NCBI GenBank assembly: GCA_907164885.2 | Contig: OU015499.1 | Location: forward strand, 153,678,408-153,742,407 | Length of the DNA: 64,000 nt | DNA from: Dolomedes plantarius | Lineage: Eukaryota > Arthropoda > Arachnida > Araneae > Dolomedidae | Direction of reading: 5' to 3' | In this document: piece by piece, positions 11,070 to 22,000 of the stretch | Layout of the letters: every line of letters starts with the position of its first letter | Numbering within the stretch: position 1 is the stretch's first letter | Made by a program: the position numbers and the translations under genes | Notes under the pieces: generated by a model | The model's input: the letters and a program-made list of their open reading frames with translations, nothing else | Told to the model about the DNA's origin: nothing | Databases searched by the model: none

Positions 11070-12814
11070 GTTACCAAGCTAGAGGTTTATCATCGATCTT
11101 GCCAATCAGTCAATATAGCTACAAAACCTCCATGATCTTTTACGCATGACTTAATTTCTTCGTTTGTTTAAAATTTAAAAGGCGAATGGACGCAAGATGA
11201 TGCTAATTCAAACGTAACGATAAAGAGATAGTTTATTTCAAAGATGCACAGCACTTTTGCTAATATTCTCGAGAAAAATTTGCCATCATAAATTTATACT
11301 GAAACATTTTATAACAAGGAAAAGCTATTCAAACTTTATATTAAAGAGCAAGTGTGAAGAAGGTGTGAAAAGTTATATTAATATTTTTTAAAACAAAATC
11401 TGATTTTGAAGAGAAATCATATTATGTTTTTTTAAGAGAAAATATATAATTTTTCTAACGGAAAAAAATATGTTTCTTCTGTATTCTTTACTTTTAAGCC
11501 TTTTTTGGGGTTAAAGCCAAATGAATACATTCCTTTAAGGCGACAATGGACCATGAAAAACTTTTTTTTTATTTATCAACCAATTGCTATGAAATTTTGT
11601 ATACTTATACAGTGTTGTTTAGAGATCAAAATTCGAAATTTAAAAGAAAAATCAGAATTTAATTAATTAAGATATTAATTAAAATCAGTTTGTTAATTAC
11701 TCTAATTTTAAAATGCTCCACGCGCATCAATTTTTGTCTCAGACATCTAATTTTCTTTCTAAGCTAGCTTTATATAGTTATAATAAAAGTTAGTAGCAAT
11801 ATTTGATTTACAGTCATATTTATAAAAACCAGAAAAGAAATCGATAAAAATAGGTCAATTTATGCAAAATTTTATCAATTTTTTTATTGTAAAAATTTTA
11901 AGGTGTTTTAAAAGAAAAAAAAATTTACTCGGCATTCTCTTCTTGCATTACGAAGCAGTTATAAACATGGATACTTACCTTAACATAAAATATTAAAATT
12001 TCCTTTTAATAACTCTGTAGAATAATCATTCAGCAAAATAAAGATAAAAATTGCAATATATAATATATATATATATATATATAAATCTTCATAAAATTCT
12101 ACATTGCTCCCCCCCCCCAAAAAAAAAAAAAAACACTTGGTAAAAACTCCTTTATTTTTATCATAGAATTATTCAACAGGAACTAATTTGCAAAAAACAA
12201 CATACCATGGCTGAACAAGCAGTTTGCAATAGTTTAATAGTTATAGGCAGTTGTGGGATTGAAATAAATTAACAAGCGGTTCTATGTCCTAATGACCATT
12301 TTATATATACTAAAAGATCTACCGAAAGGTAGTTTAAGAATTCATGAATTAATTACTCAAATAAAAACAATAAAAGAGGTACGCAAAATTGCTATGTTAT
12401 GTTTTAAGAAAGATTTTAAAAATATTAAATGCCTCTCAAACTATTATTGAAGATATTTCCATACTGCTGTTTGAATAGCGTCCTCAGTTGCAATTTTCTT
12501 TGCTTTTTATCACAGGCAATGTGATTTATTCTCAACAATCTTTGCACTGTTGGAGTAGGATTCCATTCTTTTCTGATTAGACTGGACCAGCCGCCCGGTG
12601 CAGGGTAGGTTTACTTTTAAAAAATGTTTGTCCCGAGAACGATGCAGCTGGTGTTCATTGGCAAACGGTCCACGGAACCGATGCCTACATCAGGTATGTG
12701 TTCTACAGAACGGATCCTTCTGGAAGAGAAATGGACCTTCCCCGAAATATTGCCATAGAGTTGGGAGAGCAGCATTGTCCCTTCAAGGATTCAAAAGACA
12801 ATCTTTTGTGTTTA

Positions 12815-13660
12815 TTCAATCTACAAGTCTCGCAATGAAAGTTATTTTCTTTTACTTTAGGTAAACCCGTCACACAATTATTATTATATGTGTTGACTAT
12901 AAACTTAGGACAGACATGCCCAAAACGTTTAAGTCAAACTTCCATATCCTTTTTTATTTACTGCAGAGGACTCAAACCTAACATGATTTTTTATCTTTCT
13001 GTGAATTTTTGTGTGTAAATAGTAAATGCCGTTCTTTAAAAACGCTTTAAACATCGATTGCCCGTTGAGGGTAATTATAATTCTGCCATGAACTCCTTTG
13101 AATGTTGCACCTGTTGTGTCTAACCGAGAACCAGAAATTTAGTTTCGCCCCAGTTTTGGCGAATACATGACATCCCCAAATCCTAAAACCTGGGGTCCAA
13201 ACCTCAGCTTTACGGTCTCTTTCACACCTTGATCGGGAAGGTTACTCCGTCAATGGCTACAGCCATATTATCATCTGTGGTGGGCGTAGCAATTATTCGG
13301 TAAACTATTCCTTATCTTTACAAAAATGATGAGATGCAGCGGTGTCAAACACCCAAGTCCCCTACATCTGTTCCGACATACGGATGAAGCCTCGCGTCCG
13401 CTAAGCCTTGCGGTCCGAGAAACTGTGATGCAAAAATGACTTTCCGGTTAAGCGATGAAGGCGTCTATTGCAGTAACTTGCACGAAATAAATCAAAAGAC
13501 TTGCATGCGTTCCTCCCTGAATAGATGAGATTCGTAGGGTATGGGGAGTAACATTTGGTGAATATCCGCGAATAATTCTCGCTATGTGTAATTTGTCATT
13601 CCTGATGTTCCTGCTTACATCATATTGTGGCACAACATTGAGTTTCTTATATTTTTTCAC
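12815..13660 (-). pseudogene. Ty1/copia gag-pol remnant, copy A
   Basis: Minus-strand decayed retrotransposon polyprotein. From right to left it starts with a gag-like frame (13448-13660) containing NDKLHIARIIRGYSP, in the place where a gag zinc knuckle would lie. Next comes a protease-like WVFDTAASHH near 13325-13365, where the catalytic D-T/S-G is altered to DTA. The last part is the GAG-pre-integrase region (about 12880-13170), with the H/H and C/C zinc ligands better preserved in the copy at 41.3 kb. Frames are broken many times. Sequence to about 12440 may be eroded integrase. No long terminal repeats are evident. Confidence 0.7.
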
Positions 13661-14565
13661 TCTTCGCGAACGGTACGAGTACTTCGAAACGTTTTACAGT
13701 TTTTATCATTTTATTTACGAGAATCGTAGGACTTGAATATAAAATTTAATTTTAAAAATTTCATTTTAAACTTTAATATATTCAAACTTTAAAATATGAA
13801 ATTTTTAAAATAAAAAATTAAACTTTTAAAATATTTTTTGAAGTTTAAAGTGTAAAAATAATTTCTTTTTTCTTATTTTAGGAAATTTTTTTCAAAGTAT
13901 ATTTCTCATTTTTCTTTAAAACATTTATACTAAGAAGAAAAAAAAGTTTAAATAAAAAATTTTACAATTAATAAGTTAAATTGCTCATCTCTTACTAGAA
14001 ACATAAATAGCAAGTATACAAAATAAAATATTTTATTTAAACATGTTTTCATGCTTATCAGATACAGTTACTTTATTCTAACTAGTTTAAATTTATAAGG
14101 CACGAATGTATGAAAAATACTTTGAAATGTCATTCAATGCTAAGGAATATTTCAGGAAGTGACAAAAATCCTCTCAAACAAATTGCAAACCTTCCTATCC
14201 ATCCTTATCCTTATCAAAACATGAAATCCTTACTCTTTGGTAAAATGAATCGTGATAAACACATAAAACAGTACTTGTAAAACAGGTGACCACTGCTAAT
14301 TCCCAGCTATCATTTAAGAATTTTTAATGTATATACATGAGCAGTTCTTTACATAAAAAAATTAAGACCTCTTATAAATACCTAAACTGCTATAAATTTT
14401 CAGTAACTGAAAATAAGGAGTTTTTAAGGATTGTAGGAACTATGTATAAAAATTTGAGGTTAACCATTAGATCACCCCTACTTATGAAAATCGGATTTGT
14501 GATATTAACTACGGAGTAACAAAAAAAATAAAATATATTCTAAACAAACATTCCTATTGCTTATT
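13661..14565. repeat. AT-rich block shared three times
   Basis: Matches 15716-16560 and 42117-42980. It ends with one copy of the 131-base unit that is tandemly amplified at 16475-16997, and then meets a Helitron start. No gene seen. The 60-codon frame at 14337-14519 is part of the repeat unit. Confidence 0.8.
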
Positions 14566-14620
14566 ATCTATATATATAAAACAGTTCCGCTGCTGACTGA
14601 CTGGCTGACACACAACCATG
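14566..14620 (+). mobile_element. Helitron 5' end fragment
   Basis: Begins TCTATATATATAAAACAG followed by 'ttccg' and 'ctgactgactgg', matching the starts of the Helitrons at 17038 and 42981. It then diverges, and no 3' end of this copy is visible. Confidence 0.6.
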
Positions 14621-14945
14621 AATTCTCTAAACATGAACACGTGCTTCCCAGAAGGAGTGAGAGAGGGGTGCTTTTCGACAGTTCGTAAATCACATGGCAA
14701 CATGGTAGGTACAATAGAGGGATTCCACACCCGCACTAAGAAATTCGATCCACCTTGGAAGAATGTTCGATCTTCAGAGAAACAGTAATCCCCCCTCCCC
14801 CGGTTTTTCCACTGCAACAAACATAAAGGCAATGTCCATGATTGCAACAAACATAAAGGAAATTCCGGGTCTGTTATTGAAACCAAACTCCCCCACAGAA
14901 AGTAACCCTCCTGTAGATAAAATGTTGAAGAAAATGTTCATCATG
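14621..14945. other. unassigned stretch
   Basis: Moderate-GC unique sequence with overlapping short frames on both strands (14554-14886 minus, 14763-14948 plus). It contains a direct repeat 'gcaacaaacataaagg' at about 14813 and 14843. I find no family resemblance. Confidence 0.4.
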
Positions 14946-14948
14946 TAA

Positions 14949-15089
14949 GAAAAAATCGTCGTTAAATAGAAACAAAATCGTCTTAAAATAGAATTTTTTT
15001 ACGTCGGAGGGACCGCGACCGGGAAATATCGTCTTTAAATAGAGATCGTCGTTAAGTAGAGCGTCGTTAAACAGGGAACCAACTGTACT
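14949..15089 (-). mobile_element. pogo/Tigger-like terminal fragment
   Basis: Read on the minus strand it begins CAGTTGGTTCCCTGTTTAA after a TA and continues with repeated 'ttaacgacg' and 'tttaaagacg' motifs and 'gggaccgcgacc'-type sequence. This matches the terminal style of pogo-group elements, which use TA targets. Only one end is visible. Confidence 0.45.
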
Positions 15090-15430
15090 AAACTCCTTAA
15101 AACTTATAAAAAATATAAAAGTTTCACACTCCCATTAGTTAATTATGCCATGTGTACCTAACCACGAACAAAGCTACCATCTTCCTAAAAACCTAGACGG
15201 ATGAGTGAGAGACGAGCTGCCTAACTCCTGGCTCCGCTGTACGCACGGCAAAAGCCCGACTACCCCCGCTCAACAGCCGGCTCAGCTCTTCTTTGTACCT
15301 CTCTCGGCGAAGATCTGTATATCCTCTTCTTCGGATATTCGCTTGCTGATTGGCTTCTCAAACCAACGTCACAGCTGCTTACTTGCATACGAAATAACCC
15401 AAAGACGCCACCTTCCGGAAAAATATGTGA
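15090..15430. other. unassigned moderate-GC stretch
   Basis: Unique DNA between a pogo-like end and the second copia fragment. A 100-codon plus-strand frame (15205-15507) runs across the junction into antisense copia sequence, which argues that it is not a real gene. No family identified. Confidence 0.4.
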
Positions 15431-15701
15431 AATATCTGTTCCGATGTACAGATGATGCCTCGCGTCCGCTATGCCTTGCGGTCCGAGAAACTGTGGTGCA
15501 AAAATGACTTTACGGTTCAGTGATGAAGGCGTCTATTTGACTAATATGTACCATATAAAACAGAAGATGCGCATGTGTCTCTCCCTGAATAGATGAGATT
15601 CGTAGGGTATGGGGAGTAACATTTGGCGAATATTCGCGAATATTTCTCGCTATGTGTAATTTGTTATTCCCGATGTTCCTGCTTAAATCTTTGTGGCACA
15701 A
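15430..15701 (-). pseudogene. Ty1/copia gag fragment, second copy
   Basis: Duplicate of the gag-side part of the copia remnant at 13390-13660. The frame at 15510-15701 contains NNKLHIARNIREYSP and ISSIQGETHA and differs from the first copy by scattered changes. The protease and integrase part is absent. It starts a duplicated segment that continues to about 16997. Confidence 0.6.
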
Positions 15702-16474
15702 TATTGAGTTTCTTATATTTTTTCATTCTTCTCGAACGGTGCGAGTACTTCGATCCGTTTTACAGTTTTTATCATTTTATTTACGAGAATCGTAGGACTT
15801 GAATATAAAATTCAATTTTATAAATTTCATTTTAAACTTCAATATAGTCAAACCTTAATATATGAAATATTAAAATAAAAAATTAAACTTTTAAAATATT
15901 TTTTAAAGTTTAAAATGTAAAAAAAATTTCTTTTTTCTTATTTTAGGAAATTTTTTTTAAAGTATATTTCTGATTTTTCTTTAAAACATTTATACTAAGA
16001 AGAAGAAAAAGAGTTTAAATGAAGAATTTTACAATTAGTAAGTTTAATTGTTTATGTCTTAGTAGAAACATAAATAGTAAGTATACAAAATAAAATATTT
16101 TATATAAACATGTTTTCATGCTTATCAGATACAGTTACTTTATTCAAACTAGTTTAAATTTATAAGACACGAATGTATGAAAAATACTTTGAAATGTCAT
16201 TCAGATGCTAAGGAATATTTCAGGAAGTGACAAAAATCCTCTCAAACAAATTGCAAACCTTCCAATCCATCCTTATCCATATCAAAACATGAAATCCTTA
16301 CTCTTTGGTAAAATGAATCGTGATAAACACATAAAACAGTACTTGTAAAACAGGTGACCACTGCTAATTCCCAGCTATCATTTAAGAATTGATCATGTAT
16401 ATGCATGAGCAGTTCTTTACATAAAAAATTAATATCTCGTATAAATACCTAAACTGCTATAAATTTTCAGTAAC

Positions 16475-16997
16475 TGAAAATAAGGAGTTTTCTAAGGACC
16501 GTATGAACTATGCATAAAAATTTGAGGTTAACCATTAGATCACCCCTACTTATTAAAATCAGACTTCTGATATTAACAACGTTGTAACAAAGAATTCTGA
16601 CAAACTGAAAATAAGGAGTTTTTTAAGGACCATATAAACTATGCATAAAAATTTGAGGTTAACCATTAGATCACCCCTACTTATTAAAATCAGATTTCTG
16701 ATATTAACAACGTTGTAACAAAGAATTCTGACAAACTGAAAATAAGGAGTTTTTTAAGGACCATATGAACTATGCATAAAAATTTGAGGTTAACCATTAG
16801 ATCACCCCTACTTATTAAAATCAGATTTCTGATATTAACTACGTTGTAACAAAGAATTCTGACAAACTGAAAATAAGGAGTTTTTTAAGGACCGTATGAA
16901 CTATGCATAAAAATTTGAGGTTAACCATTAGATCACCCCTACTAATGAAAATCAGATTTCTGATATTAACTACGTTGTAACAAAGAATTCTGACAAA
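16475..16997. repeat. 131-bp tandem repeat, four units
   Basis: Units begin at 'ctgaaaataaggagttt' near 16475, 16605, 16736 and 16867. Each includes 'tttgaggttaaccattagat' and ends with 'gttgtaacaaagaattctg'. The paralogous places at about 14406-14520 and 42826-42945 have a single unit. Confidence 0.9.
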
Positions 16998-17037
16998 GAA
17001 TTCTAAACAAACTTTCCTATTGCTGATTATCTATATC

Positions 17038-17709
17038 TCTATATATAAAACAGTTCCGTAACTGACTGACAGACAACGCAGAGACCAAACCGCTGGACCT
17101 AAAGTGCTGAAATTTTGTATGGCGCTTCTTCTTTTAGTGTACGGGTGCACTAAGAAAGATTTTTGGAAAATTCTTCTTCGATTTTTTAAAATTTAATCTT
17201 TAATCTGGTTTTGTAACATGTTTCTAAGTTTTCATTTGAAATAAAAATTGGAGGGTTATAAAATTTATATCACGAGAAAGATCCTAAAAATTCCTTTAAA
17301 ATGAAATCTTTTTCGAATCTTTACCTCCACTTTCTGATATTTGGTGGATTTTTAAAGATTAAATTTTAGACTTTAATTTATTAAATGCTGATCACGTGGT
17401 TTGTTTTCTTTTTGTGATACGTTAAACTAATTTTGCATCACGGGCATAACAATGAAATACGCAAAAAATGTTTTTTTTTTTCGCTGCTAATGCGACAGAC
17501 GATTGGACATTATCCAAAAAAATATTAAAGTACAGTAAAAGATATGTTCCTCAGATTGTACTATATTAACTGCACTATATTCTTTAGTATGTTCTATTAG
17601 ATTTAATGTGAATAGATTCTTTTACATCAATTGCATACATTGACCGTTGCATTTATTATATATATATTTATTTATTTTGGCATTAATTGCAAACATTGAT
17701 CGTTGTATT

Positions 17710-17777
<68 letters not shown>

Positions 17778-17862
17778 TAATTTATTTTGGGATTCATTGC
17801 AAACATTGACCGTTGTATTTAATTTGAATGTACTCCGTAGCGAAACACGGGTATTCAGCTAG
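17038..17862 (+). mobile_element. non-autonomous Helitron H1
   Basis: The 5' end is TCTATATATAAAACAG. It then has the motif pair 'ctgactgacagacaacgc' and 'accaaaccgctggacc'. The 3' end is CTAG, followed by T, preceded by the short hairpin CCGT-agcgaaac-ACGG and 'gtattcag'. These are the hallmarks of Helitrons: 5' TC, 3' CTRR with an upstream hairpin, no inverted repeats and no target duplication. A long (TA)n tract (17718-17774) is internal. There is no Rep/helicase frame. Confidence 0.85.
17718..17774. repeat. (TA)n microsatellite
   Basis: Uninterrupted TA run inside Helitron H1. Part of it is read as a repetitive Tyr-Ile frame, which is not a gene. Confidence 0.95.
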
Positions 17863-18613
17863 TATTATATAAAACAGTTCCATGACTGACTGACTGACTG
17901 ACAGACAACGCACAGACCAAACCGCTGGACCTAAATGGCTGAAATTTTGCATGGCAATTCTTCTTATAGTGTAGGGGTACACTAAGAAATATTTTTGAAA
18001 AAATTTTCTTAGATTTTTTTAAATTAAATTTTTAAGTTATTTTTGTAACTTTCTTATAGTTTACATTTAAAATAATAATCTGAGTGTTATAAAATTTAAA
18101 TCACGAGAAAGATCATAAAAATTCCTTTAAAAAGAAATCTTTTTCGAATCTTTACCTTCAATTTCTGATTTTTGGTGAATTTTTAAAGATTCATTTTTAG
18201 AATTTAATTTATTAAATGCTGATCACGTGATTTCTTTTCTTTTTGTGATACTTTGAATTGATTTTGCGTCACGTGCATAACAACGAAATAAATTGACAAA
18301 AAAAATTAAAATATGGTAAAAGATAAAATTTAACCACTAGACTCATTGAGATGGACATTTTTAAAGAATTTAATTCAAATGAGTATGTTTTATGGATTGA
18401 CCGTTGTATTTATTTTGAATATTTTCTTCTAGATTATTTTGTCTATAAAAATACCCGCTACGATTTTTTTATAAATATATTTTTTTGGCATTAATTGCAT
18501 ACATTGGCCGTTGTATTTATTATCAATATTTTTTTTTGCATTGATTGCATACATTGACCATTGTATTTAATTTGAATGTACCCCGTAGCTAAGCACGGGT
18601 ATTCAGCAACTAG
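17863..18613 (+). mobile_element. non-autonomous Helitron H2
   Basis: Begins immediately after H1's CTAG with 'tattatataaaacagttcc' and repeats the same motifs, including 'ctgactgactgactgacag' and 'accaaaccgctggacc'. It ends in CTAG followed by T, behind the hairpin CCCGT-agctaagc-ACGGG. It is a diverged, full-length sister of H1 in the same orientation, placed head to tail without intervening DNA. Confidence 0.85.
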
Positions 18614-19290
18614 TAAACAGATAAATATCTGTATTAGCAGATGCTTCATAATTGCAGCTATTTTAGATTGTAGACAAAGAAATGTTACGACTGGACTTGA
18701 ATGAATGTTGGCCTGAATTCGTTCAGCATTACCATATTATTATTTTAATTAAGATGATGGAGTCAAATATAATAATTTGAGAACGATATGAGACAGGAGC
18801 GACAAACTAATCATAATCAAAAACTTGTAATTAAAAATGAGATTTACCTTATATAAGAAAGAACTAAGCTGAAAACAAATGCTTATTAAACAGGTGAGTA
18901 GCTTTTCTAACATCCAATATACTGGAAAAATACACATAACCTTTAGACATTTTTGAAATAGTTCAACAGTAAAATAGTCTAAAACTTGCAAACCTTACCA
19001 AAAAAAAAATAAAAAATTATTTATCTAGCAACACAAATAGAATTATTTCTATAATAGAAAACTTATTGCATAAAACATTCACCATATAATCACTTATTAC
19101 ATCAAAGCAGGACTTTGCTTTCATTTGGCAAGTGATACTGATAATGACAAATCTGAATCACCTGGGAACTACAGGAAGACATTTTTCCTTACAGCAGTTA
19201 ACATTGTTTTTATGAGTGACAATATAATAGTTACAAACAGTCATAATGTCATTCTACATACTTCAAATAAAAATAGATAAAAAAAATACT
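18614..19290. other. AT-rich stretch, nothing identified
   Basis: Contains an 80-codon minus-strand frame (18749-18991) with hydrophobic residues but no family resemblance. No repeat partner seen in the window. Confidence 0.4.
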
Positions 19291-19329
19291 TAATACAAAC
19301 ACAGCCTTTTATTTCCCACAGCAATGTAC

Positions 19330-20180
19330 AGTATACGCTCTCATTTAGCTTTGATTATATGTTAAAAGTATTTTTAACTAAAACATGCAATTGTAAAAAT
19401 ACTTAAATACGGAATAATTCGCCAAGAGCTACAACATGATCTTACTTTACTGCTTTTGTTTATTTCAGAAGAACGGCATAACACACATGCGTTCGACATA
19501 GGTAAACGCATTATATGAAAAAAAGATTTTGAACTTTATGTAATAAGTTTATCCAGGGTTCCTACCTATATCCGTTACACCCAACTTAACTTCTAAACGG
19601 TGACAGCTTAGGCCATAAAGTCGGTGTCTAGGTATCGTAAAAAAGGCTATGCGCTACTCGATGAGACAACTTACGACGCCATCTATCGGCAAATTTTTGA
19701 ATGAGCGTTTTCTATCTCAAAAACGGTACGAGACATGGGAAAAAAGTCAATTACAAAGTTGTTCAGCATCCTCGATTTAGTAAGAAAAGACACCTTGCGC
19801 ACATTAATACTTAAAACAGAATGTAGAAAATGAAGACTTGTTTCGCTTGTTGAAGATTTTGAAAATTGTCATGTCATAATGAGTGGAAGAAAGAAACTGG
19901 GACACTTCCCCATCTCCAGGATCATTTTTTTCTGTTGCTGAAAATGCTCTCACGATCATAATGTAGTTGCCATTTCACAAAAGATAAATAGTTTTTAGTA
20001 ACAATACAGGAGGTGCTACACATTGACTAATTTTTTATGGCTTTTTTATTGTTGCAGATATTTTGTCAATTTATAGACGTCTATGAACATTGAAAGGATG
20101 AAATCCATCTTTTGGTTCTGACCCCTGAAACTTATCTTGAATAAAAGTCATTACAATGAACTTTTATTTTAATTTTTTAT
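19330..20180. repeat. Q repeat, copy 1
   Basis: 19341-19920 matches 59786-60370. An internal start CAGGGTTCCTACCTATATCC at about 19554 corresponds to the terminal sequence of the foldback element at 60005. Its right part (about 19960-20180) recurs inverted at about 44751-44885 and 63840-63980. It looks like a dispersed transposon family, with no coding frame seen. Confidence 0.7.
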
Positions 20181-20181
20181 A

Positions 20182-20436
20182 TATGAGGCGGTGAAAGGAA
20201 AAGCGGTGTAAGTCACATTTTCAACTTTTTTTATTTGAGGGCAAAATTGTAATCTCCATGTTCAATTTATAGTGGAATTGCAAGTAATTGTTATTTACAA
20301 TATTATAATAATTATTATGAATTATAATTTGTTCAATTTATGGCCTAATGTTTTGTAGATTTTGCAGTAAAACGCTTTGGACTTACACCACTTGACTTAC
20401 TGACTTACACCACTTTTCCTTTCACCGCCTCATATA
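20182..20436. mobile_element. 255-bp MITE with 35-bp inverted repeats
   Basis: The termini 'TATGAGGCGGTGAAAGGAAA' and the reverse complement of 'TTTCCTTTCACCGCCTCATA' match. The repeat extends through 'gtgtaagtca' with a single difference over about 35 bases. It is flanked by TA-rich sequence consistent with a TA target. It has no coding capacity. Family not determined. Confidence 0.85.
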
Positions 20437-20886
20437 ATATGTCATTTTAGGCCTCATGTAAGAAATAAAACTGCAAATAAATACCATTTTTCTCTGATTG
20501 TTATTAATACTTGCTAGTTAAGATACCCCCGTCGATTCAGTCTTCTCGTCCTGAGGAAATACTTCGTCAAGAAATTCCTGCACGATATGTAACAAAATAT
20601 GGAGGAACTTCGTCGAACTGGGAAATGGAATTATCCGGTGCTAGTCCTGGAGTCTGCACGTAAGCTTTCGCACACATAAACATGGAGTATTTCTCTTTCT
20701 TTTAACGTATGACTCGTGTCTGCAACATGATTTATTATATAGCTATAGCCATTGGAAACCCCACCTTTATTTTGGGGGAAAACGTATTTACACACAGGTA
20801 TAAATTCTTTCTATCAACGCAAAGCATTATATATATATCTGTTTCTCCCAAGTTTATAACCGGTAAATTTAAATACATCTGTTAAG

Positions 20887-20955
20887 TATTTGGGATTGAA
20901 CCGTGGTTGAAGGCCGCGTGAGTGGATCACGTGACCACTGTCCCGCACGGATAGG
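20887..20955 (-). mobile_element. possible tRNA-like (SINE-type) segment
   Basis: On the minus strand 'ggttcaatccc' (20892-20902) resembles a pol III B box and 'agtggtcacgtgatccact' upstream could hold an A box. In copy 2 (about 48560) the B-box-like sequence is not preserved. Weak evidence only. Confidence 0.25.
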
Positions 20956-21220
20956 GCGTGTTCACATGGCAGTCCATTAGCGTGAGCGTAAAAGATCAAC
21001 GGAGTGTTAATGGATGATGTCATAGCGCTCAGCTGTATGATTGGTTAAACTTTAACGCTAACGGATTGCTACGTGAACAGATCCTTACTCGTATTGATAT
21101 ATTTCAAACCAATAACAGACCTTCAAAATATTGTGGCTAATCGTTTGGAGGTTTGTAATAGGCTAAATATATTTCAATACGAGTAACGCTGACGTTGGCG
21201 GATTCTACGTGAACGGGCCC
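20954..21220. mobile_element. PIF/Harbinger-like MITE, copy 1
   Basis: The left end GGGCGTGTTCACATGGCAGTC and the right end, reverse-complemented as GGGCCCGTTCACGTAGAATC, form imperfect inverted repeats. An internal partial copy of the end lies at about 21050-21085 ('attgctacgtgaacagatcc'). 'tta' follows the right end, in keeping with three-base A/T targets of that superfamily. The left target base is changed. The paralog is at 48632-48908. Confidence 0.45.
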
Positions 21221-22000
21221 TTACGCTTGTGGTAGCGTCACCCCAGTAATCTCCCTTCGTCTCGAGTCTTGAATTGAGATACTCAAATGTCGCACAGAAA
21301 TAATCTCTTCGTGTAGAGATTTGTAAGCACATCTGTCATGGACTCAGATTACAGTTTGTTTTTTTGAACACTAGAATACGTTCAAACATAGGATCCCGAG
21401 CCACCACACTCTATAAGCGAAATCCTACCTTAATTAAGTTTTCTAATAATATTTGGCTACAAAAACGAAAAAAAAATTAAAACTTTTCACAAACTGCGAG
21501 ATGAAATTTATTATTAATGAAACTTTTCATAGTTCAGCAAAATGTACCATTTCGTCAACTTCTATTTTTTGACCGAATATCCACCTCTTATGCACATTTT
21601 GTTTGCATGGGTTGTTCCAAAATCATTCATTTAAATGTTTTATAGATAAAATTTAATTTGATTAAGACAAAAAATTTATCGCAAGTCACCTGCCCAATTA
21701 ATTGCTAAACACACAAATTCATGAAAACTTGCCTTAAATACTAATCAAAATTCGTCTGATAATGTGAAACGATACTTAAAAAGATTTCCTCTTTGATTAC
21801 CGGTGCCACTCTGAGAATGAAAGCAGATGATCACATTTCCTCGCTCCATATCTTGTAAGACCCAGTAGAAGTCCATTATTCGATAGACGAGACTTCAATC
21901 AATTTAAAAAATTTAAACATTTTTCAAGAGATGACATCAAAATTAATCTTATACATTTCATACACAAAAATCTAAGACATCCAACATAAAAGTATAATTA

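Larger units (their letters stand above)
9932..13660. repeat. K module, copy A'
   Basis: Collinear with 38361-42116. It contains a TATA box (10200-10207), a complete hAT MITE (10428-11069) and a copia gag-pol remnant (12815-13660). The stretch 11078-12440 between them is AT-rich, shared with 39524-40900, and holds no gene I can identify. A short (TA)n run is at 12060-12083. Confidence 0.85.
20520..21830. repeat. P module, copy 1
   Basis: Collinear with about 48170-50400. Landmarks are 'ggaggaacttcgtc', 'cgtaagctttcgcac', 'ggatcccgagccaccac' and 'gatttcctctttgatta'. Copy 2 has about 0.7 kb of additional sequence near 49.02-49.73 kb and about 0.17 kb more near 50.04-50.21 kb. No gene is apparent beyond the MITE-like segment inside. 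Confidence 0.85.

Noticed and set aside
12598..12864. 88-codon plus-strand frame, also at 41054-41320
   Set aside because: It lies antisense to the eroded copia integrase region and is conserved only as duplicated DNA.
15205..15507. 100-codon plus-strand frame
   Set aside because: It crosses from unique sequence into antisense copia DNA, so it is unlikely to be one gene.
20887..20955. A complete tRNA gene on the minus strand
   Set aside because: A B-box-like motif is present, but no cloverleaf can be drawn and copy 2 has lost the motif. Kept only as a weak SINE-like feature.
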